The notes below the pieces were generated by a model. That model had not been told where the DNA came from. It worked only from the letters and a program-made list of their open reading frames with translations, and did not search any database. From CAUZFZ01 sp963579025 (GTDB lineage: Bacteria; Planctomycetota; Planctomycetia; Planctomycetales; Planctomycetaceae), in assembly GCA_963579025.1 (NCBI GenBank), contig CAUZFZ010000034.1, positions 11,401 through 75,400 of the forward strand: 64,000 nt of DNA. The letters are read 5' to 3'. This document shows positions 52,179 through 60,812 of this stretch, piece by piece (the stretch's first letter is position 1; each line of letters begins with the position of its first letter). The position numbers were made by a program, and so were the translations under genes.

Positions 52179-55133
52179 ATGGTTCACGAACATCATCCTT
52201 CGCGGTCTGACGCTCGCTCGTTTCATTTGAGCGAACCGTTGCGTGCGCTAACGCGAGCGGTGGCGTCCCGGCCGTGGCTGACGCTCGCTTTGACATTCGC
52301 CGCTGCGTTTGTCTCTGCCCTGTTGACCGTTCTTCTGATCGAATTCCGCACCGAACGCGCAGACCTGATCGATCCGAATGCGGACTTCCATCGTCGCTGG
52401 ACCAGCTACACCGAAGCGTTCGGTGCCAGTTCGGATCTTGTGGTCGTCGTCGAAGGTGACGACACCGACGCGATCAAGGCAGTCATGGAAGAACTGGGGC
52501 GCCGGCTCGCCGCTGAGCCCGATCGGTTCAGTCACGTGCTATTTAAGATCGAGCCCGGGCAATTGCGCAGAAAGGGACTGCAGTATCTCAGTCCGCAACA
52601 GCTTGAAGAGGCTTTGAATCGGCTGCAGGCCTTTCGGCCCGTGCTCGACGGCGGCTGGGATCGGATGCGACTGGACCTGCTGGTTCTGCGGTTGCAACTT
52701 CAGGTTCAGGATCGGCGTCGTGAGCTGGATGCTGCCGGTGATCAGGTCACGGCAGCCGACACGGAACGGACTCACGCCACACTGGAGCATGTCGCTCGTC
52801 TCGCCGGCAGCCTGGATGGCTTTCTGCGCAATGGTGAATTCGCGAATCCCTGGCCCGAGTTCGTCTCGGTTGAGGACGACCAGCGACAGGCGGCAAGAGA
52901 TGTCATCTACCTGATGAACGAAGCCGGGACGATCGGGTTTATGAAAGCCCGGCCCGTACAGCAGGAGCAGGACTTCAATGGAGCGACGCCGTCAATCGAT
53001 CGGCTCCGCGTTCTGATCGCCGAGACGGCTCCGCGACACCGCTCGGTCCACATTGGTCTGACGGGGATTCCCGTGCTTGAAAGTGATGAAATGCGGCGGT
53101 CACAAAGCGACATGATCAAAGCGTCGCTGATTTCTTTCTTGGGCGTGGGCGTGCTGCTGCTGACCGGCTTCCGCGGCTGGCGGCATCCACTGCTTGCCAT
53201 GCTGATGCTGGCCATCGCGATGTGCTGGGCGTTCGGGTACACGACGCTGGTCGTCGGACATCTGAATATCCTGTCCGTGTCATTTGCCGCGATTCTGATC
53301 GGGCTGGGAATCGATTTCGCGATTCACTACCTCGCGCGGTATCTGGAACTCCGTCATGAGCGACCCGATGAGGGACTGCTCGAAGCACTGGGGGACAGCT
53401 CAGCGGGTGTCGGCGTCGGCATCGTAACGGCGGCGGTCACCACTTCGCTGGCGTTCTTCTGCGCGACGTGGACGGAATTCCTGGGTGTCGCGGAACTGGG
53501 GATTATCGCCGGTGGCGGCGTCGTGCTGTGCGCGGCCGCAACGTTTCTGGTGCTGCCGGCGCTCGTGGCTGTGTCTGATCGCCAGCTCACGCCACAGCAG
53601 CTTCCGACGCCGTTTCAGGGCAACGCGCTCCGAGCCGCCATTCGTCGTTGGCCAAAGTCTGTTGCTCTTTTGTCCGCGACAATCGTAGGTGTGGTCGGCT
53701 GGCACGGCGTGTCGATCGGGGGTGGCAGGATCCGATCGCGTGTGGCGTATGACTACAACCTGCTGAACCTGCAGGATGAAGGGCTCGAATCCGTCGCGGT
53801 TCAGGAACGCATCTTTCACAACGCGGACGGCCAGGACCGGGCGGGTCAGGGCTCGCTGCTGTACGCGGTTTCGCTGGCCGATTCACCGGCTGAGGCAAGG
53901 CAGTTGCGTGAGCAGTTTCTGAAACGGCCGACAGTGCATCACGTCGAGGAACTGGCAACGCGGCTGCCCGAGTTTTCGGCCGACCAGACTCAACTGCTGG
54001 TGCAGGGTTTTCAGGCCCAGTTGGCGAGACTGCCGGACACCTTGCCCGAAGCGCCGACCGTGAATCCGATCCTGGTCGGTCAGTCTCTGGAGAAACTGCT
54101 CGAGCAGTTGCCCTCGTTCGAGTCACCCGTGGCTCGCCAGGCCGAAGGGTCGATCAACCGACTGCTCGATCAGATCGATCCGCTCGAACTTGAGGATCAG
54201 GTTCGCGTGCTGGTCGAGTTCCAGCAGCGGACGACGGCCGCACTGCTGAGTCAGTTTCGTATGCTGCGTGACGTTGCCGATCCGGAACCAGTCAGCCTCG
54301 ACGATCTGCCCACAGAGCTGACATCACGGTTCGTCAGCCGCACGGGGCAGTGGCTGTTGCAGGTCTACCCGCGCGATCCGGTGTGGGATATCGAGCCGCT
54401 GCGGCAGTTCGTTACAGACGTGCGAAGCGTCGACCCGGAAGTGACGGGTACACCGCTGCAGAACTATGAGGCGTCTCAGCAGATCATGCAGAGTTATCAG
54501 TACGCGGCCGTGTACGCACTGGCGGCGGTTTCGCTCGTTCTCTTGATCAACTTTCTCGGTCCACGGCCGGCTCTGCAGACACTGTTGCCGTCCGTAGTGA
54601 TCACAGTCTGTATCGCGGGGGCCCAACTGGCGACGCAGGAGAAACTGGACGGAATGATTCTGTTGGGGTCATTTATGGCGTTGATGGTGTCGCTCGCGCT
54701 GGCGATCAATTGGCGCAGCGTGGCGTTCACCTTACTGACTTTGCAGCCGCCGCTGGCTGGCGGTCTGCTGATGTACGGCGTCATGGCGTTGCTGGGAGTC
54801 GACTTCAATCCGGCGAACCTGATCGTGCTGCCGCTGATTCTGGGTATTGGCGTCGACGATGGCGTGCATGTCCTGCACGACTACGGCAGTCAACGCGGCT
54901 CCGGATCGTATCGCATGTCCGCGAGCACGATGAATGCGATCGTGCTGACGTCGCTGACGTCAATGATCGGTTTTGGCAGCATGATGCTGGCAGCCCATCG
55001 GGGCCTCTACAGCCTGGGCATGGTGCTGGTCATCGGCGTGGGGAGCTGCCTGTTCGTCTCGCTTGTGCTGCTGCCCGCCGTACTGACAATCGCGCGGGGA
55101 CGTTCGCAGGTGAGCGACATTCATTCGACGTAG
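52179..55133 (+). CDS. MMPL/RND-superfamily transporter
   Basis: 984 residues with the RND two-fold layout: helix 1 (LTLALTFAAAFVSALLTVLL), a periplasmic domain of about 250 residues, five helices including VLLLTGFRGWRHPLLAMLML and FAAILIGLGIDFAIHYLARY, then helix 7, a second periplasmic domain rich in Gln/Glu helices, and a final block of helices with NLIVLPLILGIGVDDGVHVL. The GxGxD(F/D)xxH motifs are those of MMPL/HpnN-like sterol or hopanoid transporters. The start ATG at 52179 has no clear ribosome site and follows prs by 42 bp. Substrate is a lipid by analogy; not proven. The hairpin at 55139-55221 follows immediately. Confidence 0.85.
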   Translation: MVHEHHPSRSDARSFHLSEPLRALTRAVASRPWLTLALTFAAAFVSALLTVLLIEFRTERADLIDPNADFHRRWTSYTEAFGASSDLVVVVEGDDTDAIKAVMEELGRRLAAEPDRFSHVLFKIEPGQLRRKGLQYLSPQQLEEALNRLQAFRPVLDGGWDRMRLDLLVLRLQLQVQDRRRELDAAGDQVTAADTERTHATLEHVARLAGSLDGFLRNGEFANPWPEFVSVEDDQRQAARDVIYLMNEAGTIGFMKARPVQQEQDFNGATPSIDRLRVLIAETAPRHRSVHIGLTGIPVLESDEMRRSQSDMIKASLISFLGVGVLLLTGFRGWRHPLLAMLMLAIAMCWAFGYTTLVVGHLNILSVSFAAILIGLGIDFAIHYLARYLELRHERPDEGLLEALGDSSAGVGVGIVTAAVTTSLAFFCATWTEFLGVAELGIIAGGGVVLCAAATFLVLPALVAVSDRQLTPQQLPTPFQGNALRAAIRRWPKSVALLSATIVGVVGWHGVSIGGGRIRSRVAYDYNLLNLQDEGLESVAVQERIFHNADGQDRAGQGSLLYAVSLADSPAEARQLREQFLKRPTVHHVEELATRLPEFSADQTQLLVQGFQAQLARLPDTLPEAPTVNPILVGQSLEKLLEQLPSFESPVARQAEGSINRLLDQIDPLELEDQVRVLVEFQQRTTAALLSQFRMLRDVADPEPVSLDDLPTELTSRFVSRTGQWLLQVYPRDPVWDIEPLRQFVTDVRSVDPEVTGTPLQNYEASQQIMQSYQYAAVYALAAVSLVLLINFLGPRPALQTLLPSVVITVCIAGAQLATQEKLDGMILLGSFMALMVSLALAINWRSVAFTLLTLQPPLAGGLLMYGVMALLGVDFNPANLIVLPLILGIGVDDGVHVLHDYGSQRGSGSYRMSASTMNAIVLTSLTSMIGFGSMMLAAHRGLYSLGMVLVIGVGSCLFVSLVLLPAVLTIARGRSQVSDIHST

Positions 55134-55138
55134 ACCAT

Positions 55139-55221
55139 CGTAGGCCGGAACAAGCGCAGCGCAGTTCCGGCGCGGCCGTCGGATCGATGCCGGAACTGCG
55201 CGAAGCTTGTTCCGGCCTACG
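55139..55221. repeat. 33-bp inverted repeat (GTAGGCCGGAACAAGCG family)
   Basis: Arms 55139-55171 and 55189-55221 match in 30 of 33 positions with a 17-nt loop. It begins 6 bp after the transporter stop and lies between convergent genes. A single arm of the same family occurs at 15955-15986. Confidence 0.85.
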
Positions 55222-55243
55222 TCCGCTTCGCCGAGTGGCCAAC

Positions 55244-55735
55244 TCAGTCGTCCAGAGAGTCGAGCAGGTTGTCCAGGTTGGCGTCGAGCGGATTCGCGTT
55301 CGGGTCAGCGGCCTTCACCTCGTCGATCCCCATTGCCGTGGCAGCACCTGCCGGGTCGACCACTCCTGTTCCGGTATCACCGGTCGCGGCAACTGTTGTA
55401 TCCGCTTCCGCGGCCGGAGCGTCAGCCGTATCGGCCGGAGCCTCTGTATCGGCTGCGGCAGCCTCCACTGTCGCCGCGTCTTCACTCGCCAGGAACCACG
55501 GTCCGACTGTTGCCGCGGCCAGGACCACGACGCACAGGACGGTCGCTTGAATGGTTCCCTGAATCAGGCTGTTGCCGGTCACCATTCCGAGGACTTCCTG
55601 CGGACTGCGGCCTTTCAGACCGGCGACGAATTCCCGGAGTTCATCGACCGATGCCGACGCGTCTGACTTCAGGCGCTGCACATCGCCGGTAGACGGTTCG
55701 ACCCGCTGCTCGAGTTGTTCTCGTGTCTGGTCCAT
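55244..55735 (-). CDS. small membrane protein of the ExbD cluster
   Basis: 163 residues. N-terminal helical region (REQLEQRVEPSTGDVQRLKS, then ELREFVAGLKGRSPQEVLGM), one membrane helix (GTIQATVLCVVVLAAATVGPW) and a long acidic Ala/Asp/Thr tail (ATVEAAAADTEAPADTADAP) ending NLDNLLDSLDD. No family is recognised. It starts 2 bp after the stop of the downstream ExbD gene, so it is translationally coupled to it and probably part of the same complex. Confidence 0.65.
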   Translation of the reverse strand: MDQTREQLEQRVEPSTGDVQRLKSDASASVDELREFVAGLKGRSPQEVLGMVTGNSLIQGTIQATVLCVVVLAAATVGPWFLASEDAATVEAAAADTEAPADTADAPAAEADTTVAATGDTGTGVVDPAGAATAMGIDEVKAADPNANPLDANLDNLLDSLDD

Positions 55736-55737
55736 GT

Positions 55738-56145
55738 CTATTTATCCCTGTCTTCTTCCACGATGTGGACGAGGTCGCCACCGGCCTCGCTGATGGCCTC
55801 AATCACCGGTTCAAATCGTTGAGCCAGCATGTCCTGATGACATTTCAACAACACGACACGTTCACCGGCCGGCGTGTCTCCCAGTATGTCACCGATTTGG
55901 CCAGCCAGTGAGGATACTCCGATTTCCTGGCCGTTCAAATACAGTTTGTTGTCCTTGTCGATCACGATGCTGACTGTCGCGTGGCCCGCACTTTCCAAGT
56001 CTTTCGCTTTAGCCGGAGTCCACTGCAGATGGCTGTCATCCTGAGCCCGGGCCAGGATGACGAAGAAGATCAGCAGATTGAACGCAATATCCCCCATCGC
56101 CATGCTGGGGACTTCCGCTCGGGATCGTTTTCGCTGCAGCTTCAT
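55738..56145 (-). CDS. ExbD/TolR-like protein
   Basis: 135 residues. Basic N-terminus (KLQRKRSRAEVPSMAMG) then DIAFNLLIFFVILA, the ExbD membrane helix with its conserved Asp, and a periplasmic domain with VSIVIDKDNKLYLNGQEI, GERVVLLKCHQD and PVIEAISEAGGDLVHIVEED. ExbD/TolR proteins harvest proton motive force together with ExbB/TolQ to drive outer-membrane processes. Here it lies 27 bp after another ExbD gene and before a small membrane protein; no ExbB gene is in the cluster. Confidence 0.85.
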   Translation of the reverse strand: MKLQRKRSRAEVPSMAMGDIAFNLLIFFVILARAQDDSHLQWTPAKAKDLESAGHATVSIVIDKDNKLYLNGQEIGVSSLAGQIGDILGDTPAGERVVLLKCHQDMLAQRFEPVIEAISEAGGDLVHIVEEDRDK

Positions 56146-56172
56146 GATCGCTCAGTCAGAAAGTGGGCTTCG

Positions 56173-56598
56173 TCAGGGAACCATGACAGTCTGCTCTTCT
56201 TCCAGTTGGAGCGTGACAATCCCGCCGGCCGCCTCGATCTGCGTCGTGACGATAATCCAGTAGTGATAAGGCGCGTCTTTGTCGCTCTTGACGATGACGA
56301 CCTTTTCATCCGGATTTGGCTTGGCGTCCAGCTTCGCCTTGATGCGTACGAAGAATTCTTCGTCCCGCACAGCATCGCCGTTGATGATCACAGCCTGACG
56401 CTTGATATTAACTTCGATGTTCTCGGATTCTTCCTTCTGCTCCTCGGTCTCTTCAGCTTTCGGCAGAGTCTGTTTCCGACCGCTGTCAGGTTGAACGGAA
56501 GCACATACCAGAAAAAACACGATCAGATTAAACGCAATATCCCCGGTCGCACTGGCCGGCGGTTCAATCAGCAGGTTGGAGTTACGTCGCATTTTCAT
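56173..56598 (-). CDS. ExbD/TolR-like protein
   Basis: 141 residues from the ATG at 56598; a GTG at 56610 and an ATG at 56592 are also possible. ATGDIAFNLIVFFLVCASVQ is the membrane helix with the conserved Asp, preceded by MRRNSNLLIEPPAS. The periplasmic part has a charged Glu-rich linker (EETEEQKEESENIEVN), then AVIINGDAVRDEEFFVRI and EKVVIVKSDKDAPYHYWIIV. Partner of the ExbD at 55738; the two differ enough to be different subunits. Confidence 0.82.
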   Translation of the reverse strand: MKMRRNSNLLIEPPASATGDIAFNLIVFFLVCASVQPDSGRKQTLPKAEETEEQKEESENIEVNIKRQAVIINGDAVRDEEFFVRIKAKLDAKPNPDEKVVIVKSDKDAPYHYWIIVTTQIEAAGGIVTLQLEEEQTVMVP

Positions 56599-56805
56599 GC
56601 AGGCAGGCACATCGTGAGGTCAGCAGGCCGCCGCTGGAAGGAACGATCAGGCGGCCGGAGGGTCAGTTTGGTGAATCGCAGTCTAGCACGATTCGGAGCT
56701 GAACTCACAAGTGTCAGCCATTCCGGCTGAGTTGTTGGGCCGCATGCGAGTGGCCTATTCTCGCCGGATCAAGGTCACAACGACTCAATCCCGGGACCCG
56801 ACCGC
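56599..56805. other. divergent promoter region, ExbD cluster / symporter
   Basis: About 200 bp between the minus-strand ExbD operon and the plus-strand SSS gene. Promoters of both must be here. No clear -35/-10 pair or operator is seen. Confidence 0.4.
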
Positions 56806-58791
56806 ATGGACGAAGTTTTCACGCCTCTCGATTATGTCCTGTTCTTCGTCGCGCTAATCGGAGTCATGGTCGTTGGGCTGATTGCCGGGCGCAAAGAGGA
56901 TACGTCCGAAGACTACTTCCTTGCCGGCCGGAAGATCCCCTGGTGGGGAGTTGCCGGGTCGATCTACGGCAGCAATGTCAGTGCCAACCACATGGTCGGC
57001 ATGATGGGCGTCGGATTCACCATTGGATTCGCTCAGAGCCACTTCGAACTGGGTGCTATCCTGGGTCTGATGGTGCTGTGCTTTGGCTTTCTGCCGGTCT
57101 ATCGAAAGCTCAAGGTCTACACGCTGTCCGAGTATCTGGGCCGGCGCTACGACGATCGCAGCCGAGTCGCCTACGCAATCATCATGGTGATCATTATGGC
57201 CGTCGTGCAGATGGTTCCTGGTCTGTACATCGGAGCCCGCACGATCTGCACGCTGCTTGGTGGCGACTTCGTCGAGACAGTCATTGACATCGAAGCCGCT
57301 CAGGGCGAATCGGACGCAGGCGTCACGGAAGAGGTCCCGACGAAGGTCAACGTCAAATGGGGCTGGTATGCGGTGTTCGTCATCGCTCTGGCGTTCATCT
57401 CGGGTGCATACACGATCTTCGGAGGGCTGAAGGCGGTTGTGTGGACGGATTTCATGCAATCCATGCTGCTGCTCGCGGCGGGGATACTGATCGCCGTCCT
57501 GACGTTCTCCAGGATTGGCGGCTGGGGCGAGATGATGGCCCTGGACGCGGCTCGCGACGCAGCCGATCAGAAAATGCACCTCTATCTGCCAACCGATCAT
57601 CCCAAGCTTCCGTGGACCGGCGTGTTCACCGGCCTGATGGCAATGCACTGTTTCTACTGGGGCACGAACCAGTTCATCGTGCAGCGAGCTCTGGGAGCTC
57701 GATCAGACAGCGACGCCCGGCTGGGCATCATTGCCGCCGGCTTCCTGAAACTGCTGATTCCGTTTTTCGCGATCGGCACTGGTGTTGCGGCGTTTCATGT
57801 CTTCAAACAGGAATTGCCCAATCAGACAATCGATTCAGACGCTGCGTTTCCGGAAATTGTCAAGCTGGTGATTCCGATTGGCGTCGGATTCATCGGGCTG
57901 ATCGCTGCCGGATTGATCGGAGCGATCCTGTCGTCGATCGACTCGATGATGAACTCGGCCGCGACCATCGTGACGTTCGATCTCTACAAGCAGTACATCA
58001 GGCCAGAGGCGACGGACCGCGAGATGATCGCCGCTGGCCGGCTGTCGATCGTTGGTTTCGTGATTCTGGCGACGCTGCTGGCCCTGTTCATCATGGATCC
58101 GAATTCCAAGGAGAGCTTCTTCCTGCAGATCGCAGACTACCAGAACTATCTGACGCCGGGCCTGCTAGTAGCATTCTTCCTCGGGATGTTCTGGCGCCGT
58201 GGCACGGCAGCCGGCGCGTTCGCCACGATACTAAGCGGCATCTTTTTCTCGTGGCTGATTGAGGTTCTCTACAACGGATGTACCGGGATCATTTCGCTTG
58301 GAAGCTGGGAATTCGAGACGCCGTTCAAACTCGCAGGGATCGCCGCGACGTGGCCGCACATTGCGGACGTACTGGGTGAGAAACTCAACTTCTTCCACCG
58401 CGTTGTCTTCGTGCTGCTGCTGTCAGGAATCATTCACGTCGTCGTCAGCCTGCTGACTCAGCCCGATGCCGAAAAGGGCCGGCTGACATGGACTGACCTG
58501 GGCGGGCATTCTCCGGCAACCGTGCGACGACTGGTCACGAAAATTCTGGTCTCACTCGTTGTCTTCGCACTGCTGGGGATCGCGATGGTGATAACCGTGT
58601 TGTCGCCAGGAATAGCCGCCTGCGCCGGAGCCGCCTGGACGCTGGTGATCTTCAATCTCCACATCCAGGGCAACCGGATGAAGATGGATGGAGATCCTGA
58701 TGGCGCGACCGTGGAACTGGTGCGTGACGAACGGTTCTGGGCCAGCCTGCTGTGCTCGGCCGCCGTATTCATGCACTACTACTACTATTGA
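56806..58791 (+). CDS. sodium:solute symporter (SSS family)
   Basis: 661 residues with about 14 hydrophobic helices. SSS marks: LAGRKIPWWGVAGSIYGSNV (the usual SxxGxxS/T region), GLMVLCFGFLPVYRKLKVYT and LSEYLGRRYDDRSR, then AFISGAYTIFGGLKAVVWTD and YWGTNQFIVQRALGARSDSD, with GLIAAGLIGAILSSIDSMMN. It resembles SGLT/SMCT-like sugar or carboxylate transporters, longer at the C-terminus. Drives uptake with a Na+ gradient; substrate unknown. It stands alone; the DUF4177 gene follows 34 bp downstream and may be co-transcribed. Confidence 0.88.
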   Translation: MDEVFTPLDYVLFFVALIGVMVVGLIAGRKEDTSEDYFLAGRKIPWWGVAGSIYGSNVSANHMVGMMGVGFTIGFAQSHFELGAILGLMVLCFGFLPVYRKLKVYTLSEYLGRRYDDRSRVAYAIIMVIIMAVVQMVPGLYIGARTICTLLGGDFVETVIDIEAAQGESDAGVTEEVPTKVNVKWGWYAVFVIALAFISGAYTIFGGLKAVVWTDFMQSMLLLAAGILIAVLTFSRIGGWGEMMALDAARDAADQKMHLYLPTDHPKLPWTGVFTGLMAMHCFYWGTNQFIVQRALGARSDSDARLGIIAAGFLKLLIPFFAIGTGVAAFHVFKQELPNQTIDSDAAFPEIVKLVIPIGVGFIGLIAAGLIGAILSSIDSMMNSAATIVTFDLYKQYIRPEATDREMIAAGRLSIVGFVILATLLALFIMDPNSKESFFLQIADYQNYLTPGLLVAFFLGMFWRRGTAAGAFATILSGIFFSWLIEVLYNGCTGIISLGSWEFETPFKLAGIAATWPHIADVLGEKLNFFHRVVFVLLLSGIIHVVVSLLTQPDAEKGRLTWTDLGGHSPATVRRLVTKILVSLVVFALLGIAMVITVLSPGIAACAGAAWTLVIFNLHIQGNRMKMDGDPDGATVELVRDERFWASLLCSAAVFMHYYYY

Positions 58792-58825
58792 TGCCTCTTC
58801 CTGAATGCCGATCAAAAGGAATCCC

Positions 58826-59071
58826 ATGGCCAACTATGAATACAAGGTGCTGTGCGGCTCGCCTGCAGGATCCGCGCTGATGCCCTGGGCGTCGCAGGAG
58901 ACGAGAGACCAGATTGGCCGCGGAAGTTATGAGAAGAAACTCAACAAACTGGCCGACGATGGATGGGAATTGGTGAGCGTCAGTACGAACAGTGTGGGTA
59001 GCCTCTTCTTCGTAGTTACCCAGGCAACGGCAATTCTCCGGCGTGAGAAGGTCAGCGACTCCGGCGACTGA
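58826..59071 (+). CDS. DUF4177-like small protein
   Basis: 81 residues from the ATG at 58826 with AAGGA upstream. YEYKVLCGS at the start and LNKLADDGWELVSVSTNSVG are the DUF4177 pattern, then a beta-hairpin and ILRREK. Function of the family is unknown; members are small cytoplasmic proteins. It lies 34 bp after the symporter gene. Confidence 0.75.
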   Translation: MANYEYKVLCGSPAGSALMPWASQETRDQIGRGSYEKKLNKLADDGWELVSVSTNSVGSLFFVVTQATAILRREKVSDSGD

Positions 59072-59107
59072 CAGTCCACGACCGCAAGGATCGTTCGATC
59101 ATTTAGT

Positions 59108-59157
59108 GTCGCCTTTCGCTCCGCGAAAGTGCGTTCTTTCGCGGAGCGAAAGGCGAC
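59108..59157. repeat. perfect 22-bp inverted repeat
   Basis: GTCGCCTTTCGCTCCGCGAA plus AG (59108-59129) is perfectly complementary to 59136-59157, with a 6-nt loop TGCGTT. Located between the DUF4177 gene and the signalling cluster; probably a terminator or a dispersed repeat. Confidence 0.85.
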
Positions 59158-59214
59158 AATCCCTCGACAACAGTCGCTGTGCAAACCTGACTCGAACGCG
59201 GGCCGTGTACTCAC

Positions 59215-60384
59215 ATGCCAAATAGCCATACTCGCGTGTTGTTGATCGAAGACAGCCGCACCTACGTCGCCGTGTTCCAGCAATTGCTGGCGGCGACGAC
59301 GGGGCCTGCGATCGATGTCGAGGTCGCGGTTTGTCTGTCCGATGGTCTGGCAAGACTCGACCGGGGCGGTATCGACGCGGTCGTGACGGATCTTGGACTG
59401 CCGGACGCGAAACTTCTGGAGTCGGTGCAGGCCATCACGTCTGAGTTTCCCGCGATGCCCTTGCTTGTGCTGACGGGTGTCGAGAATGACTCCATCGGCA
59501 TGGACGTAGTCCATCTTGGGGCGCAGGACTATCTGCCGAAGGCAGAAATCAACGGCCTGCTGCTGGAACGCGCAATCCAGTACGCGATCGAGCGAAAGCG
59601 CGCGGATTCAGAATTGCGGGAGTTGAACGAGGTGCTGGAGGATCGTGTCAACGAGCGAACGATGGAACTGGCACGCTCCAATATCGAACTCGAACGATTC
59701 GCCTACATCATCGCTCACGACCTGAAAGCGCCGGCACGCGGCATCTTCTCACTGGCCACGTGGCTCGCCGACGACTACGCCGATGCGCTGGACGATGCCG
59801 GCCGGGACAGCCTGCAACTGATGTGTGACCGTGCCCGCCGGATGAATAGTCTCATCGAGGGTGTGCTGGAATGTGCCCGCGTGGATCGCAACCTGACGAC
59901 GCTGTCTGAAGAGGACAGCGATCGACTCGTACGTCACGTGATTGCTGAACTTGAACCATCCGAACATATCACGGTACGGATCGACGGCGTCCTGCCCATC
60001 GTCGTGTACGACTGGTCGCAACTGGAGACCGTGTTTCGACATCTGATCGACAACGGCATCCGGCACATGGGAAAACCGCGGGGCGAAATTGTCGTCTCCT
60101 GCAGTAATTCCGAATCCGACTGGAAGTTCTGTGTCCGCGACAATGGAGTCGGAATCGACCCGCAACATCACCGCAGCATCTTCGACATTTTCCAGACACT
60201 CCAGGCCCGCGACGAACTGGAGACGGTCGGCATCGGGCTGACGATCGTTAAGCGGATCGTCGAGCGTCAGGGCGGACAGGTCCACGTGGAGTCCGCCGCC
60301 GGCAAGGGCAGCGCGTTTCATTTCACTGTACCGCTGAAACTCGCGTCCCAGATTCAGCGCCCGCCACAGGGAGAGACGCCATGA
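59215..60384 (+). CDS. REC-linked histidine kinase
   Basis: 389 residues. N-terminal receiver (VLLIEDSRTYVAVFQQLLAA; phospho-acceptor Asp in AVVTDLGLPD; LLVLTG; YLPKAE), then a coiled coil (ELNEVLEDRVNERTMELARS). A phytochrome-kinase-like dimerisation helix carries His in FAYIIAHDLKAPARGIFS, and an HATPase domain follows (VFRHLIDNGIRHMGKPRGE; CVRDNGVGIDPQHHRSIFDI; GIGLTIVKRIVERQGG). The receiver probably controls the kinase. Its stop overlaps the start of the next response regulator (ATGA), so the two are co-translated, as in phytochrome-kinase/Rcp1 pairs. Confidence 0.88.
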   Translation: MPNSHTRVLLIEDSRTYVAVFQQLLAATTGPAIDVEVAVCLSDGLARLDRGGIDAVVTDLGLPDAKLLESVQAITSEFPAMPLLVLTGVENDSIGMDVVHLGAQDYLPKAEINGLLLERAIQYAIERKRADSELRELNEVLEDRVNERTMELARSNIELERFAYIIAHDLKAPARGIFSLATWLADDYADALDDAGRDSLQLMCDRARRMNSLIEGVLECARVDRNLTTLSEEDSDRLVRHVIAELEPSEHITVRIDGVLPIVVYDWSQLETVFRHLIDNGIRHMGKPRGEIVVSCSNSESDWKFCVRDNGVGIDPQHHRSIFDIFQTLQARDELETVGIGLTIVKRIVERQGGQVHVESAAGKGSAFHFTVPLKLASQIQRPPQGETP

Positions 60385-60812
60385 TCTCGAACCTGCCCGT
60401 ACTGCTTGTGGAAGACGACATCGTCGATGTGAAAACCGTCGAACGTGCCTTCCGCGACGCGCACGTCACGAATCCGCTGCACGTCGTTTCGAACGGCCCC
60501 CAGGCACTCGACTTCCTGCGACGACAGGGCGATTTCCAGACCGGTCACGAGCGCCGGCCAGGCATCATCCTGCTGGACCTGAATATGCCCGGGATGCCGG
60601 GGATCGAAGTTCTGCGTGAAATCAAATCGGACGACAACCTGAAGAGCATTCCAGTCATCGTGCTGACCACATCCAACATTGAATCGGATCGGTTCGCGTG
60701 CTACGCCGGCGGAGTCGCGGGCTACTTCGTCAAGCCGGTTGACTACCACGACTTCGTGAAGATCGTCGCGACGATCGACCAGTACTGGAAGCTGAGCGAA
60801 GCCGCTCAGTGA
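60381..60812 (+). CDS. single-domain response regulator (Rcp1-like)
   Basis: 143 residues. VLLVEDDIVDVKTVERAFRD, phospho-acceptor Asp in GIILLDLNMPGMPGIE, VIVLTTSNIESD and the switch lysine in YFVKPVDYHDF. No output domain; Rcp1-like regulators are typical partners of phytochrome-type kinases. It is overlapped at both ends by its neighbours (4 bp each). Confidence 0.92.
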   Translation: MISNLPVLLVEDDIVDVKTVERAFRDAHVTNPLHVVSNGPQALDFLRRQGDFQTGHERRPGIILLDLNMPGMPGIEVLREIKSDDNLKSIPVIVLTTSNIESDRFACYAGGVAGYFVKPVDYHDFVKIVATIDQYWKLSEAAQ

